Positions 17,061 to 27,900 of a stretch of DNA of 64,000 nt are shown here, piece after piece. A program made the translations under genes and the position numbers. The notes under the pieces are model-generated. The model saw only the letters and a program-made list of their open reading frames with translations. It made no database searches and was not told the DNA's origin. The stretch is from positions 62,001 through 126,000 of the forward strand of contig JAIELF010000003.1 in assembly GCA_019753235.1 (NCBI GenBank). Reading direction: 5' to 3'. How positions within the stretch are numbered: position 1 is the stretch's first letter; each line of letters starts with the position of its first letter. The DNA comes from a bacterium. GTDB taxonomy: Bacteria; Planctomycetota; Planctomycetia; Kolteriales; Kolteriaceae.

Positions 17061-18497
17061 TTAAGCGAGGATATCTTTCATCACCTCGCCGTGAACATCC
17101 GTTAGGCGCATATCTCTGCTCGAAAATCGGTACGTCAATTGTTTGTGATCGACGCCGAGCAAGTGAAGCATGGTTGCGTGCATGTCATGAATGGTCGATT
17201 TCTTTTCGATGGCAAAGTAGCCGTAGTCGTCGGTCGCCCCATAGATCGTTCCCCCTTTGATGCCGCCGCCCGCCATCCAGATGGTAAAGCCGAAGGGATT
17301 GTGATCCCGGCCATTGGATCCCTGCGCCATCGGCGTTCGGCCGAACTCGCCCGCCCAGACAACAAGCGTTTCGTCCAGCAGTCCTCGTCGATGGAGATCT
17401 TCCAACAAGAACGCGATCGGCTGATCGATCGCTCGCGCGTTGCGTTCGTGGCCATCCTTCAAGTTGGCGTGCTGATCCCAACGATCGGCATCGAGCCTGG
17501 GGCACGTTAGTTCGATGAACCGAACGCCCCGTTCCACGAGCCGACGGGCGATTAAACAGATTCGACCATAAACGCGAGTAGGTTCGAACTCATGCTCGAG
17601 CCCATAACCACGCAGCGTTTCTTTGGTCTCGCCTTGAATATCGACGAGATCGGGAACCTCGGCCTGCATGCGATACGCCAATTCATAGTTGGCAATGGCG
17701 GCTTCGACTTCGTTCTCGTGCGGATGCCGGGCAACAAAGGAAGCATCCAGTGACTTGATTAAGGAAAGCTGTCGATTCTGTCGAGATCGGTCGGCATGGG
17801 GCGAAGAAAGGTGCGGCACCGGTGCGGGGCCGGTCTTGAAGATGGAGCCTTGATAATCGGCCGGCAGGAATCCACTGTGAAAGTTGTCCACGCCGCCGCG
17901 AGGAACAAGTCCTCCATCCAGAACAACATAGCCCGGCAAGTTCTGGCACCGAGTCCCAAGGCCGTACGTCGTCCAGGCCCCCATGCTTGGCCGGCCCTGT
18001 AAACCTGAACCGGTATGCAGAAAATAGTTCGCGCTTGTGTGTTCGGAGAAGTTCGACGTCATCGAACGGATAATCGCAAGCCGATCGACATGCAGGGCGA
18101 TGTTCGGGAATAGCGAACTGACGGGAATCCCCGATTCGCCGTGCGAAGAAAACTTCCAGGGGGAAGCGAGTACGGTCCCGACGTTATCGAACTGCGTGGC
18201 GGGGATCTTGTCGAGCTTAATCGGTTGGCCGTGCTCGCGCTCCAGCCGAGGTTTGGGATCGAACGTATCGAGCTGCGATGGCCCTCCATCCATGTAGAGA
18301 AAGATCACGCTCTTCGCTTTTGCTGGATGATGCAGACTCGAGAGTGAACCGCCGAGCGATGCATGTTCCGCCGGCTTATCCGCGCGCACTTGCTCCGCCA
18401 GGAACGCCGCCATCGCGACCGACCCGAAGCCGCACGCCGCCTCGCGCAGCATTTGTCGACGCGACATCGGGCACGAACGGTAGCCCGAACAGCTCAT
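17061..18497 (-). CDS. DUF1501 family protein, exported
   Basis: 478 residues from the ATG at 18497; the longer frame to 18557 overlaps the upstream gene. A twin-arginine-type leader, SRRQMLREAACGFGSVAMAAFLA, marks export. The alkaline-phosphatase-like core is seen as KSVIFLYMDGGPSQLDTFDPK near the start, RFIELTCPR and DETLVVWAGEFGRTP with downstream GRDHNPFGFTIWMAGGGIKGG. DUF1501 proteins belong to the sulfatase/phosphatase fold group, but the reaction is not established. It starts 31 bases after the DUF1549/DUF1553 gene, a pairing repeated many times in planctomycete genomes and thought to act together at the cell surface. Confidence 0.93.
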   Translation of the reverse strand: MSCSGYRSCPMSRRQMLREAACGFGSVAMAAFLAEQVRADKPAEHASLGGSLSSLHHPAKAKSVIFLYMDGGPSQLDTFDPKPRLEREHGQPIKLDKIPATQFDNVGTVLASPWKFSSHGESGIPVSSLFPNIALHVDRLAIIRSMTSNFSEHTSANYFLHTGSGLQGRPSMGAWTTYGLGTRCQNLPGYVVLDGGLVPRGGVDNFHSGFLPADYQGSIFKTGPAPVPHLSSPHADRSRQNRQLSLIKSLDASFVARHPHENEVEAAIANYELAYRMQAEVPDLVDIQGETKETLRGYGLEHEFEPTRVYGRICLIARRLVERGVRFIELTCPRLDADRWDQHANLKDGHERNARAIDQPIAFLLEDLHRRGLLDETLVVWAGEFGRTPMAQGSNGRDHNPFGFTIWMAGGGIKGGTIYGATDDYGYFAIEKKSTIHDMHATMLHLLGVDHKQLTYRFSSRDMRLTDVHGEVMKDILA

Positions 18498-18528
18498 CAG
18501 TTCATCCTCTCGTTCACTTGGACCATCT

Positions 18529-21500
18529 CTACGGGACGAAAATAAACTCTTTGGCATTCATGATCGAATGGCAAACCAGCGACCATCGCTGCTGTGGACT
18601 CTCTGTTGAGTCATTTGAATCGAGAAACGACACCACGGTGCGGACCTCTTCCGAGGTCGGCTCTCGACCGAACGCCTTTAAGTAGAGCTCGACAATTCGA
18701 TCGGGCGTGGTCGACGTACTCTTCATGATCTCGGCGGCACACAGGTCGGCTTGTTCGAACATCATGGGATCGTTCAACAGCGACAACGCTTGTGCAGGAA
18801 CGTTCGAGACGTTTCGCCGACCGATGGTCGTTTGTGGAAGCGGATAATCGAAGGCCAGCAACATCGGCGTTAGAAAGTTTCGCCGAACGGCCAAATAGAT
18901 GCTTCGGCGGCCGGCACCATCGAGGGGGCCCGAAACGCTGGGTCGCCCCAGGGGCGGCATGAAGTCCGTCAGCATCGGCTGAATACTGGGGCCTTCCATG
19001 CGGACATCAAGCCTACCCGATGTTGACAGTATCGCATCGCGGATCGACTCTCCTTCGAGTCGGCGAATCTCCTGCCAGCAGAGCAGCTCGTTGTTGGGGT
19101 CTCGCTCGCGGAGTTCAAGAGGAACATCACTTGAAAGCTGAGCCGCATCGCTGGCGAGGATCAACCGATGCATCTCCTTGAGAGACCATCCTCGCTCGAC
19201 AAACTCACAAGCCAACCAATCAAGCAACTCCGGATGCGTCGGGGACTGCCCCATCTTTCCAAAATCATCGGGGCTTCGGACAATCCCCTCGCCGAGATGA
19301 TGCTTCCAAAGTCGATTGACCATCACCCGTGCGGTGAGCGGATTCGCTTCGTCGGCGATTTGCGAAGCCAACTCGAGTCGGCCACTGCCCAGCGAACGAA
19401 CCGACGATGACGATGGAGAGAAAACCTCCAAAAACCGCCGGGGTACCGGGTCAGCCGGCGTCTTAGGATTCCCTCGAACCAGGAGCATTTCGTCTTCGCC
19501 CGTGCCATCGGTCATGGCGGGCGTCCGTCGATCAGTCGGCAATTTATGTGACTGTTGATGCTGCGCGACGCGCTCCAACTTTGTCGCGAGCATGGGATTC
19601 GACACAGGTGACAGATCGATCGGCAGCCAACCGGCTTGGATCACTCCTTCCCACAACTCGGCTTTGGTCGCCGAGTCATCATTGGAATCCAGAATGGATT
19701 GATACGCGCGAGCCAAATCCTCTTTCGACGTGATCGACTCCTTTAGGAGATCGCTCACCATCGCATGGCAGGGATGCTGTGGGGCTGCGCGGTTACTCGA
19801 CAGAACGACTTCCTCTAAGACGAAGAAAGCGTCACTTTCTTTCGGAGCCGATGCCGGGTCGAAACTGTCCGTCGGATTCGGAGTGATCGAATCGATGACC
19901 TCAATGTAGGCTCGCTGACCGACCCATTTGCGAAGATCAAACGTCTTCCAATGGAGATCTGACTTGTCGATTCGCTGCATCAAGCTTCCATAAATAGGAT
20001 CGCGAATGATGGTGAAGCCATCAACGATGACATTGACTCGACAACCTTTGCCCCCGGCCTTCACATGCAGATAGTCGGCATCGATCGTGATCGTCGGCGA
20101 ACGAACAGCACCCTCCCAGTAGGGCGAGTATTGATCGGAACGAATCTGACGAGCGGGAACCGCCGACAACCGCGCGGGCTTTTCAGTGGTGACGTGCCAT
20201 CGTGATCGAGGGAGATCAGGCAGAACGAACGAATCCCCCGTCCGTCGCCAATTCGATTGCAGAGGATCCGCGTCCGGCCCAAAGATCCATCGACCCTCGC
20301 TGGCCCGTTTCTTCTCGTGAATCTGCTGACGTTTTCGTTCGATGGCCGTGGCAAAGTTCTCCGCGGACTCGGCCGCGAATTCTTTCCATAGCGCGAGCGG
20401 GTGATCGAGAGAAGCCGGGATTCGATCAGTTGGCAACGTCGACCAATCGGCAGGTGACCGAATTCTCTCTTTCCAGAGCGAAGCAAGATAAGCATCGATC
20501 GCTTGATCTCGGTCGGCAACAAGGATGGCAAGAGCCCGAGCCTTCTCATTCGCCTGCTCGGTCGGCAGAATACTCGATTGATCGTAGCGAGAGCTCTTTA
20601 AGTAACCGGCCAGGGCGTAATAGTCGGCCTGCGAGATTGCATCAAACTTATGATCGTGACAACGGGCGCATGCGACCGACTGCGCGAGAAATGTTTTGGT
20701 GAGAACATCGATCTGGTTGTCGATGCGATCCATTTGATTTTGCCGAACGTCGACCGGCGAATGGGTCGCCTCTCCGAACCAGAAAAATGCCGTCCCCATG
20801 ACGGACTCGATGTCCCCGGAATTCGGATCGAGTCTGGGGAGGTCTACCAGATCGCCTGCCACGTGTTCAACGACCCATTGGTTGTAAGGAAGATCACTAT
20901 TGAACGCGCGGATGGTGTAGTCACGATAGCGCCAAGCGTTGAGGATCTCGTAATCGAATTCGTGCCCCAGCGTTTCTGAGAATCGAACAAGATCTAGCCA
21001 GTGTCGCGCCCACCGTTCTCCATACCGAGGTGACGCCAACAATCGATCGATCGTTCGATCTTTGGCATCGGGGGAATGTTGTTGCTGAAAATCGCGAACT
21101 TCGGTGGGCGTGGGAGGCAATCCGGTGAGATCGAAACTCACCCGTCGAAGCCAGGCGCTGGCCCCTGCCCTGTTTGTGGGAGAGAGACCCTTCTTTTCTC
21201 GTTTGGACTGAAGGAACAAGTCGATGGGATTTTCCCATCGATCGTTCGAGGCGACCGTGGGAGGTGCAACGCGACGGACCGGTTGATATGCCCAATGATG
21301 TCGGCGATCTTCGATCGAGAACGAGGGTTTAGCAGGTGCCGGGACGGATTCGCCGACGGGCATGGCTCCCCCCAGGCGAACCCATTCTTCTAAGAGCCGA
21401 ATCTCCTCGTCGGCAATCTTCCCCTTGGGGGGCATCTGAAAATCTTGATCGGAGTAACGAACCGCTTTGATCAACAAGCTCTCGTCCGGATTGCCCGGTT

Positions 21501-21726
21501 CGATCGGCGAGCCCTGATCTCCACCGGCACGAATCGCTGAAACGGAATCGAGCCGCAGCCCACCGCTTTGCTTGTCGGCACCATGGCAGGAGGAACATCG
21601 TTCGATCAAGAGCGGGCGGATCTTCTTTTCAAAGAACTCGATGCCGGCAGGGGTAACAGGCTGGTCACCCCAAACAACGATCGGCCAGGCAATCACCCCG
21701 ACCATTACATTTCTCAGCCAATTCAC
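18529..21726 (-). CDS. DUF1549/DUF1553 protein with planctomycete cytochrome c domain
   Basis: 1,065 residues from a GTG at 21726, which gives a normal signal peptide (MNWLRNVMVGVIAWPIVVWG); a TTG at 21768 is the longer alternative. Domains in order: a PSCyt1 haem domain with CSSCHG (haem motif at residues 44-48) and a downstream QMPPKG ligand; DUF1549 (about 155-360) with LTGLPPTPTEV and a second haem-like motif CARCHDHKFD; a central jelly-roll-like insert (about 500-640); and C-terminal DUF1553 (about 770-1040) with NPLTARVMVNRLWKHHLG and HPELLDWLA. The role is unknown; coupling of haem redox chemistry to surface polysaccharide degradation has been proposed for such pairs. Same strand as the DUF1501 gene. 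Confidence 0.93.
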   Translation of the reverse strand: MNWLRNVMVGVIAWPIVVWGDQPVTPAGIEFFEKKIRPLLIERCSSCHGADKQSGGLRLDSVSAIRAGGDQGSPIEPGNPDESLLIKAVRYSDQDFQMPPKGKIADEEIRLLEEWVRLGGAMPVGESVPAPAKPSFSIEDRRHHWAYQPVRRVAPPTVASNDRWENPIDLFLQSKREKKGLSPTNRAGASAWLRRVSFDLTGLPPTPTEVRDFQQQHSPDAKDRTIDRLLASPRYGERWARHWLDLVRFSETLGHEFDYEILNAWRYRDYTIRAFNSDLPYNQWVVEHVAGDLVDLPRLDPNSGDIESVMGTAFFWFGEATHSPVDVRQNQMDRIDNQIDVLTKTFLAQSVACARCHDHKFDAISQADYYALAGYLKSSRYDQSSILPTEQANEKARALAILVADRDQAIDAYLASLWKERIRSPADWSTLPTDRIPASLDHPLALWKEFAAESAENFATAIERKRQQIHEKKRASEGRWIFGPDADPLQSNWRRTGDSFVLPDLPRSRWHVTTEKPARLSAVPARQIRSDQYSPYWEGAVRSPTITIDADYLHVKAGGKGCRVNVIVDGFTIIRDPIYGSLMQRIDKSDLHWKTFDLRKWVGQRAYIEVIDSITPNPTDSFDPASAPKESDAFFVLEEVVLSSNRAAPQHPCHAMVSDLLKESITSKEDLARAYQSILDSNDDSATKAELWEGVIQAGWLPIDLSPVSNPMLATKLERVAQHQQSHKLPTDRRTPAMTDGTGEDEMLLVRGNPKTPADPVPRRFLEVFSPSSSSVRSLGSGRLELASQIADEANPLTARVMVNRLWKHHLGEGIVRSPDDFGKMGQSPTHPELLDWLACEFVERGWSLKEMHRLILASDAAQLSSDVPLELRERDPNNELLCWQEIRRLEGESIRDAILSTSGRLDVRMEGPSIQPMLTDFMPPLGRPSVSGPLDGAGRRSIYLAVRRNFLTPMLLAFDYPLPQTTIGRRNVSNVPAQALSLLNDPMMFEQADLCAAEIMKSTSTTPDRIVELYLKAFGREPTSEEVRTVVSFLDSNDSTESPQQRWSLVCHSIMNAKEFIFVP

Positions 21727-21902
21727 GTCCGTATCGACCTCGTCACCCTTCGATGAAGAACCCTTCAAGGCATGGTAACACGCAGGACGTAAAGGATCGA
21801 ATCGAATTGTGCCGGCCTGCCTCCATTCGACGGGTTGGTGCGACGCCGATCAGTCAACTCGCGGATAGATTGCCGACACAGCCTCCGTTTGCTTCCTTTT
21901 GC

Positions 21903-24900
21903 TTACAGGTTGATCATCAGGTCGATGATGTCGTCGGCCGTCGTTTGGCTCACGGAATCCTCGGTCCGAGTGGCGACGATCCAGTCGCCATCTTGATCGT
22001 TGCCAGCGAAGACCTGATCCACAGAGTTATCGTCCAAGATGGTCGATCCAGGCACAACGATGTTGAATCCATTGAGTCCGCCTGTCTTGTTCAGCGTGAT
22101 GTAGTCACGCTTCAGGCCGACCGTGTTGCCGGAGTTCCACTCCTTCTGAATTTCAAACATGGTCGCCGGGGTGATGAATCGGGAGAGCACGTCGGCAATG
22201 ATGAAGTCGCTGCCGGTCCCGCCGTAGAGCGAGTCTGCCCCACCGCCGCCGTAGACGATGTCACTTCCGGCGCCGCCGTCGATGAAGTCTGGCCCGCCGC
22301 TGCTGGCCAATGCCGAGGGATGGTCGCCAAAGAGGATATCATTGCCGTCGCCGCCGAAAATCGTGTCGCTGGCAGCAAAGTATCCCGAGGACCCGTCGCC
22401 GTAGACCGTGTCGTTCCCGTCGCCGGCATCAATCCAGTCGTTGGCTCCTTCTCCACCGTCGCTGTCGCCGTAGATCTCGTCGTTGCCGGCCCCACCCCGA
22501 ATGGTGTCTTGGCCGAGCGTCGATCGGGAGTTGATGAATCCTTGGCCCGCCTGAACGTCGCCGAAGATCCGGTCGTTGCCGACACCGCCATCGATGTTGT
22601 CGCTGCCGGACATCCCCCAGATCGTGTCGTTTCCATCGCCCCCGAGGATCGTGTCGTTGGCCATGCCCCCACGCAGCGAGTCGTTGCCGACCCCACCATC
22701 GATCGAGATCCGAACGTTCGAGAGTTGATCCGCCAAGACGGTATCGTTGCCCGCCCCCATCACAGCTTGGACAAAGCCGGTGATGTTGTCAAACCGCTGC
22801 ACGGTGTTGACCACCTGTCCATTGAGGCGAGTCGTGTAGACGTTGACTGAATTGGTCCCTGCGATCTGCTCGAAGCGAACATTGTCATCGCCGTCGGTCC
22901 CCACGAAGGTGAGATTCCGTTGCGACGGATTGGCAGGGTTGGGTTCAACAAAGACACCGCCAATGAAGACGGACGCGACGGTTGTCGCACTTGTTCCACC
23001 ATCCTTATCGGTGGCTCGCACGGCAAAGCTCTGCCGACCGACCCCCGCGAAGGACCGCTGAACGGTGGAGCCTGATCGGCCGATGATCGTTTCATCGAAG
23101 ACGCCGTCATTGTTCCAATCGACATCGAACCGGAAGTTCGAATTAGAATCGACAAGACCAGGATCGTTCGCCTGGAGCGTGACGGGAACGAGTTGTCCAC
23201 CGGTAACGATCGGCGCGGTGGATACTGCCGCCGTCGGGGCGGCATTGTTGACTTGAACCAGGAAGGTTCGCGTCGATCGAAGCCGAGAGGCACTCTGCTC
23301 GAAAGCCTCCACCGTGATCGGGACCAAGCCACGATAGTCGTCGGTCGGTGCCCATGTAAACTGGCCGGTCACCGGGTCGATCGTCGCCCCCGACGGAGCC
23401 GCGACAATTCGGTAAGCAATTGGATCGCTATTGGGATCGATCGCCCGCACGCTCGCGGAGACGGCAGATCCTTCGACTCCGCCGATCTGTGCCACAGCCC
23501 CGATAACCGGCGTCGCATTGCCAGAACTCTGCAGCGGGCCGGTCTGCGCGATGCCACGATTGTTGAGGACGACATCGGGATTGGCAAGCAACAGAAGGGC
23601 ATACGCCTCGCGTCCCGCGTTGGTGTCGCCGCCATTGCTACCGACGAACCCGACACCGGCCGTGATCTCGCTCGGCGTGGGAACACGAAGCAGAACTTGT
23701 CGGAACGCGTTTTCGACGAAGCCTTCGAGCGTCCCACCCGCGTTGGCCTTGAATTCATCGGAACCGATCACGCGTGCTCGCGCCTGCGATTCGGTTGCTC
23801 CCGAGCGGAGATAGTTGACCAGGGAGTTGATCTCGGCTGGCGTGGTTTCGCCGCGACCACGCTGCAAGAATTCTCGATAGATCGAATCCGCCAGTCGAGG
23901 CAAGTAGAAGTCCGCCGAGGTGATCACGCTTCGCAACAGGTCTCGATCGGATAGGCCACCCAGCGAAGCGATCTCCGCGGGCGTGGCATTTCTGCCGAGA
24001 CAATCCTGGAAGGCACGGTTGGCACGCGCGGTTCGATAGGCCGACGATGCTAAGACGCCGCCATCGGTCGGACTGGTGTTGGTCAGGATCCAGCGCCGGC
24101 CAGCCTCGAAGACATCCCGCACTCGCTTGTCGAGCTCCGCCGCCGACAGCGTGTAGCCTGGGATCAGCTTCGCGTAAACGCGTTGAACGTAATCGGTCAC
24201 TTGAGCTCGCTGCCCAGCGTCGTTGAAGTTCAAGCTGCGATCGGCGGGAATCCGGGCGAATTCATCGCTGGTAAGCATCGTGATGCGAGCTTGATCAAAC
24301 GAACCGGTCGTTCGAAACTGTGTGCCGTAGGTGGCCAACTCGCTGGGCCGAGGTGCTCTACCCAGAAGATCTTGCACGAGCGCCGTGACGGCCGAGACGA
24401 TGAACTCGTCCGTGTTGAGCATGGCCCCCGCGATGGCATTGTTGTTGCCAAGAGATTCGAGTGGCGTGAACTCGTCGATCGATTGAGTGAGCCTTCCATC
24501 GCGATTGAGAAGTTTGTTGAAGAGCGAACTGGTGTAGGCCCGCAGTGAAGTGGCCCGCGGTCCGATCAACGTCGCATTCGTGATGGTAGCGCCGAATTCG
24601 CTTCGAACCGTGACCGACAACGTTTCGCCGTTCGCGCTTCGAGGAAGCGATCGGCTGAAATCGAAGACGCCGTTCTGATCGAGAACAACACTGGTCGAAA
24701 CCAGATTCCGAATCGTTCCGGTCGGGTCGGTGCGAGAATCGATCGACACGGTCACACGAGTAAGAGCATCCCCCTCGATCCGGAATCCCACGAACGCATT
24801 GCCGCCGATATCCGACAGACCCACGTTCGAGAAGAAGATCCCACTGGGGACTTGGATCGGACCCGGAGCGGCAAACGAGACCGAAAGAACCGTGTTGCCG

Positions 24901-27900
24901 TTGGGTCGATTAGGCCGAAGCGTGTTCCCCTCGGTATCGCGGATGCCCGTCGCAGCAGAGTTATCAAGCTGTATCTCGTAAAGGCCCGGGGTGAACTCGG
25001 CCGCAACACTCGACAGGCGAATCGTGTCGGTGCTCGGCGTATAGAGGAAGTTGTAATCGACACCCTGGACTTGGGCGACACCATTGCGACGGAGGGTGAT
25101 CTTCGTGGCATCGACGGTGCCGTCGTTGATGGCGAAACCAAACTGACGCAGGAGAACGTCAAAGTTGGCGATCGGCACAAGCGTGTAAATCTGCACTTCG
25201 TCCGCTTCAGGATCTTTGTCTGCCGGCCCACCGTCAAGTGGGCTGATCAAGCGTGCCACAGGGCCCGGAGGAACCACACTGACGACGAACTGCGTGGTGC
25301 CATCGGCTCGGTTCGGCGACAACCGTCCGCCACCGACATCGAGAATGCCTGTGGCAGTGTTGTCAAGTTGGACGCGGTACTCGGCAGGCACCGGCTGGTT
25401 CGGAGCAAGGATGAACGAAATCGTGTTCGTCCCCGCCGTGTACACAAAAGTGTAATCGACCCCCGCGACCAATTGAGTGGCCCCACGGAACAACCGTGCC
25501 TTCGCCGAGGTCACCGACGTGGGATCAATGCCCGCCGTCGGAGCAAACGGAACAAGCAGGACATCAATGCGCGGCAAGCCCGTTCTGCTCACGACTTCCA
25601 CCCGGTTCAGCGCGGGGTCGCCGTCACCTGGGACATTGTCGGCGGGCGTGAGAAGATTCGCGGACGGCCCATTGAGAAGAAGCGTGATCTGAAACCGCGT
25701 CGAACCGTCGTTCTGGTTCGGCTGAAGCGGGTTACCGGTGTTGTCGAGAACACCCGCGTCGGTGTTATCGACCGTGAGGGCGTAGACGCCGGGGATAAAC
25801 AAGCTTCCCAGCGATTGCAGGATCACCTTGCCGGTCGCGGGGTCATAGTTAAATTGATAATCGACCCCCTGCGTCAGTTGCGAACCATCCCGCGTGAGAA
25901 CGAACTTGGTCCCATTGACCGAAGTAGGATTGATCCCACCCTGCCCACCTTGCAGCGTCAGCTCAAGCTGACTCAGACCGGTCGCGGTCCGAACCGTCAA
26001 TTGGTTCGGGGCGTTGTCCGTGTCTTGTGGCCCGTTGTCGAGCGGCGTCGTGATCTGACCGGTCGGCCCGACAAGATCGATCGACACGAGGAACGCCGTC
26101 GGACGATTGGTCCCTTCGATGCGGTTAGAAAGAACCGGGTTGCCGGCCAAGTCGCGGATGCCGTTGGCCGAGTTGTTAAGATCGATGCGATAGGTTCCCT
26201 CGGGGAACTGGGCCCCGCGTGAGATGACGGAGATAACATCACGTTCGGCATCGTAGACGAAGTCATAATCGCGTCCGGCGACGAGTGGGTTTCCGTTGTT
26301 TCGGCGAATCGTCACGGCCGCGGGCAAGACGCTGGCATCGTCGACGCCGACCCCAACGAACTCGCGAAGTTGAATTTCGAACCTCTTCACCACGAGTCCG
26401 CCCGCAACAGCGACTTCGTTGAAGAGAGGGTTGGTATCGCCTGCCTGATTGTCAGCCGGGGTGATCAAGATCGCCAGTGGCCCGAAGAAGTCGGTTCTCT
26501 CGAGTGCTCCACGATCCTTGACGAAGTTACCTCCCAATCCCGGGGGCGTCGGCGAGTTGGGATCGTCTTGTCGAACAAGCCCCAGCTGATCCACATCGGG
26601 AACCACGATTGGCGAGGGGGCCCAGCCAATTCCTTGTCGGAAAGCAGCCAACCCCGATCGATCATCGACCGAGTTGTTCGCGCTATCGACCGCAAGGTTG
26701 ATAACCGTCTGCGTTCCCAGTCGGAGTTGGAAATTGCCCGACGCAATGTCGATGAAGAGGGGCAGCGTGGGGGACTGATTCAAACCAATTGGATCCACAC
26801 TCGTCAGCGACGACACCGGGGTATCGTTGAACGACACATTGGCGGCATTCCCCTGGAAGACGTTCCCTGTGAGGACCGTCCCCGCGCGAGAATCGCCCGC
26901 GGTGGCATCGGGATCATCTTGAATCCGAACCCCTTGCAACGTGTTGGAAAGAATATTGTTCATCAGCGTCGGTGCTGTCGCCGCGGTGACAAATGAGGTC
27001 AACGTGTCAGACTGTCGGCCGACATCGATCCCAATCCCTCTCGGTTGGACGCCGCCAACAATCGTGTTGTTGACGACGCGCGTCAGTGCGAAGGCCGCCT
27101 GCGGACTATCGGACAAGTTTGCGTCACCGGCCAGCCGAATACCGGCACTGACGAAGTTGGAGATGATGTTGTTGACCAGCACCACGCCCGGCACTTGATT
27201 GTCGACGCTTCGGACCGGAAGATTTCGCGTTGAGACCGTCGTTGTTGAAGCGGAAGTCTCGCCGGCCGCCACCAGAATCCCGACGGGAGAATTACTGATG
27301 CGGTTCGAGTCGATGATGATCTGACCCTGATCGCGAACGCGGTTTTCATCCCCCAGATTCGTGAACGTGCCGTCGCCGTTGGCTCGTCCGAACTGAGTGA
27401 TGCTCAGTTGAGTGAAGAGTGGATCCCGGTCGATAATCGTTGCCCCCAGAAGCGAAACCCTCGCCGTCATGGGATTGGGAGATGTCTCGTCCTTTTCGAG
27501 ATTCAGGGTCGTCGCCGAGACATCGAGCCGACTGCCGATCGTGGTGGCATTGCGAATCGACTGCGCGATCTTGTCGGCAACCTGGGCGGCAGTATCCCCC
27601 ACGGTCAAGTTGATGACCACGGTCGGAATCGTGCTAGTCCCGTTGGGGCTCCGTCCGTTGCTCCAGCCGGTCAGTGTCGTGAGGACCGGTTGAGTGCTTG
27701 GGAACTGATCATCGAAGACGTTCGTGAAATTGAATCCACCCACCACGAAGACCGAGTCACCCACCGCGCGAGCCGAACTGCTCTGGATGCTGTTGATGGC
27801 CGAGACAATTCGGCGAGCAAGCTCTTGTCGAGTGGTCAGGTTGTTCTGCGTCAGGTCGGCAATATTAACCCGGCGTGTCGCGGCCGTCCCGTTGTTGACG

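Noticed and set aside
22195-22760. Repetitive DNA that might look like a CRISPR or satellite array
   Set aside because: Units are in frame, of unequal length and encode GGxGxDxI RTX repeats; there are no constant repeats with unique spacers.
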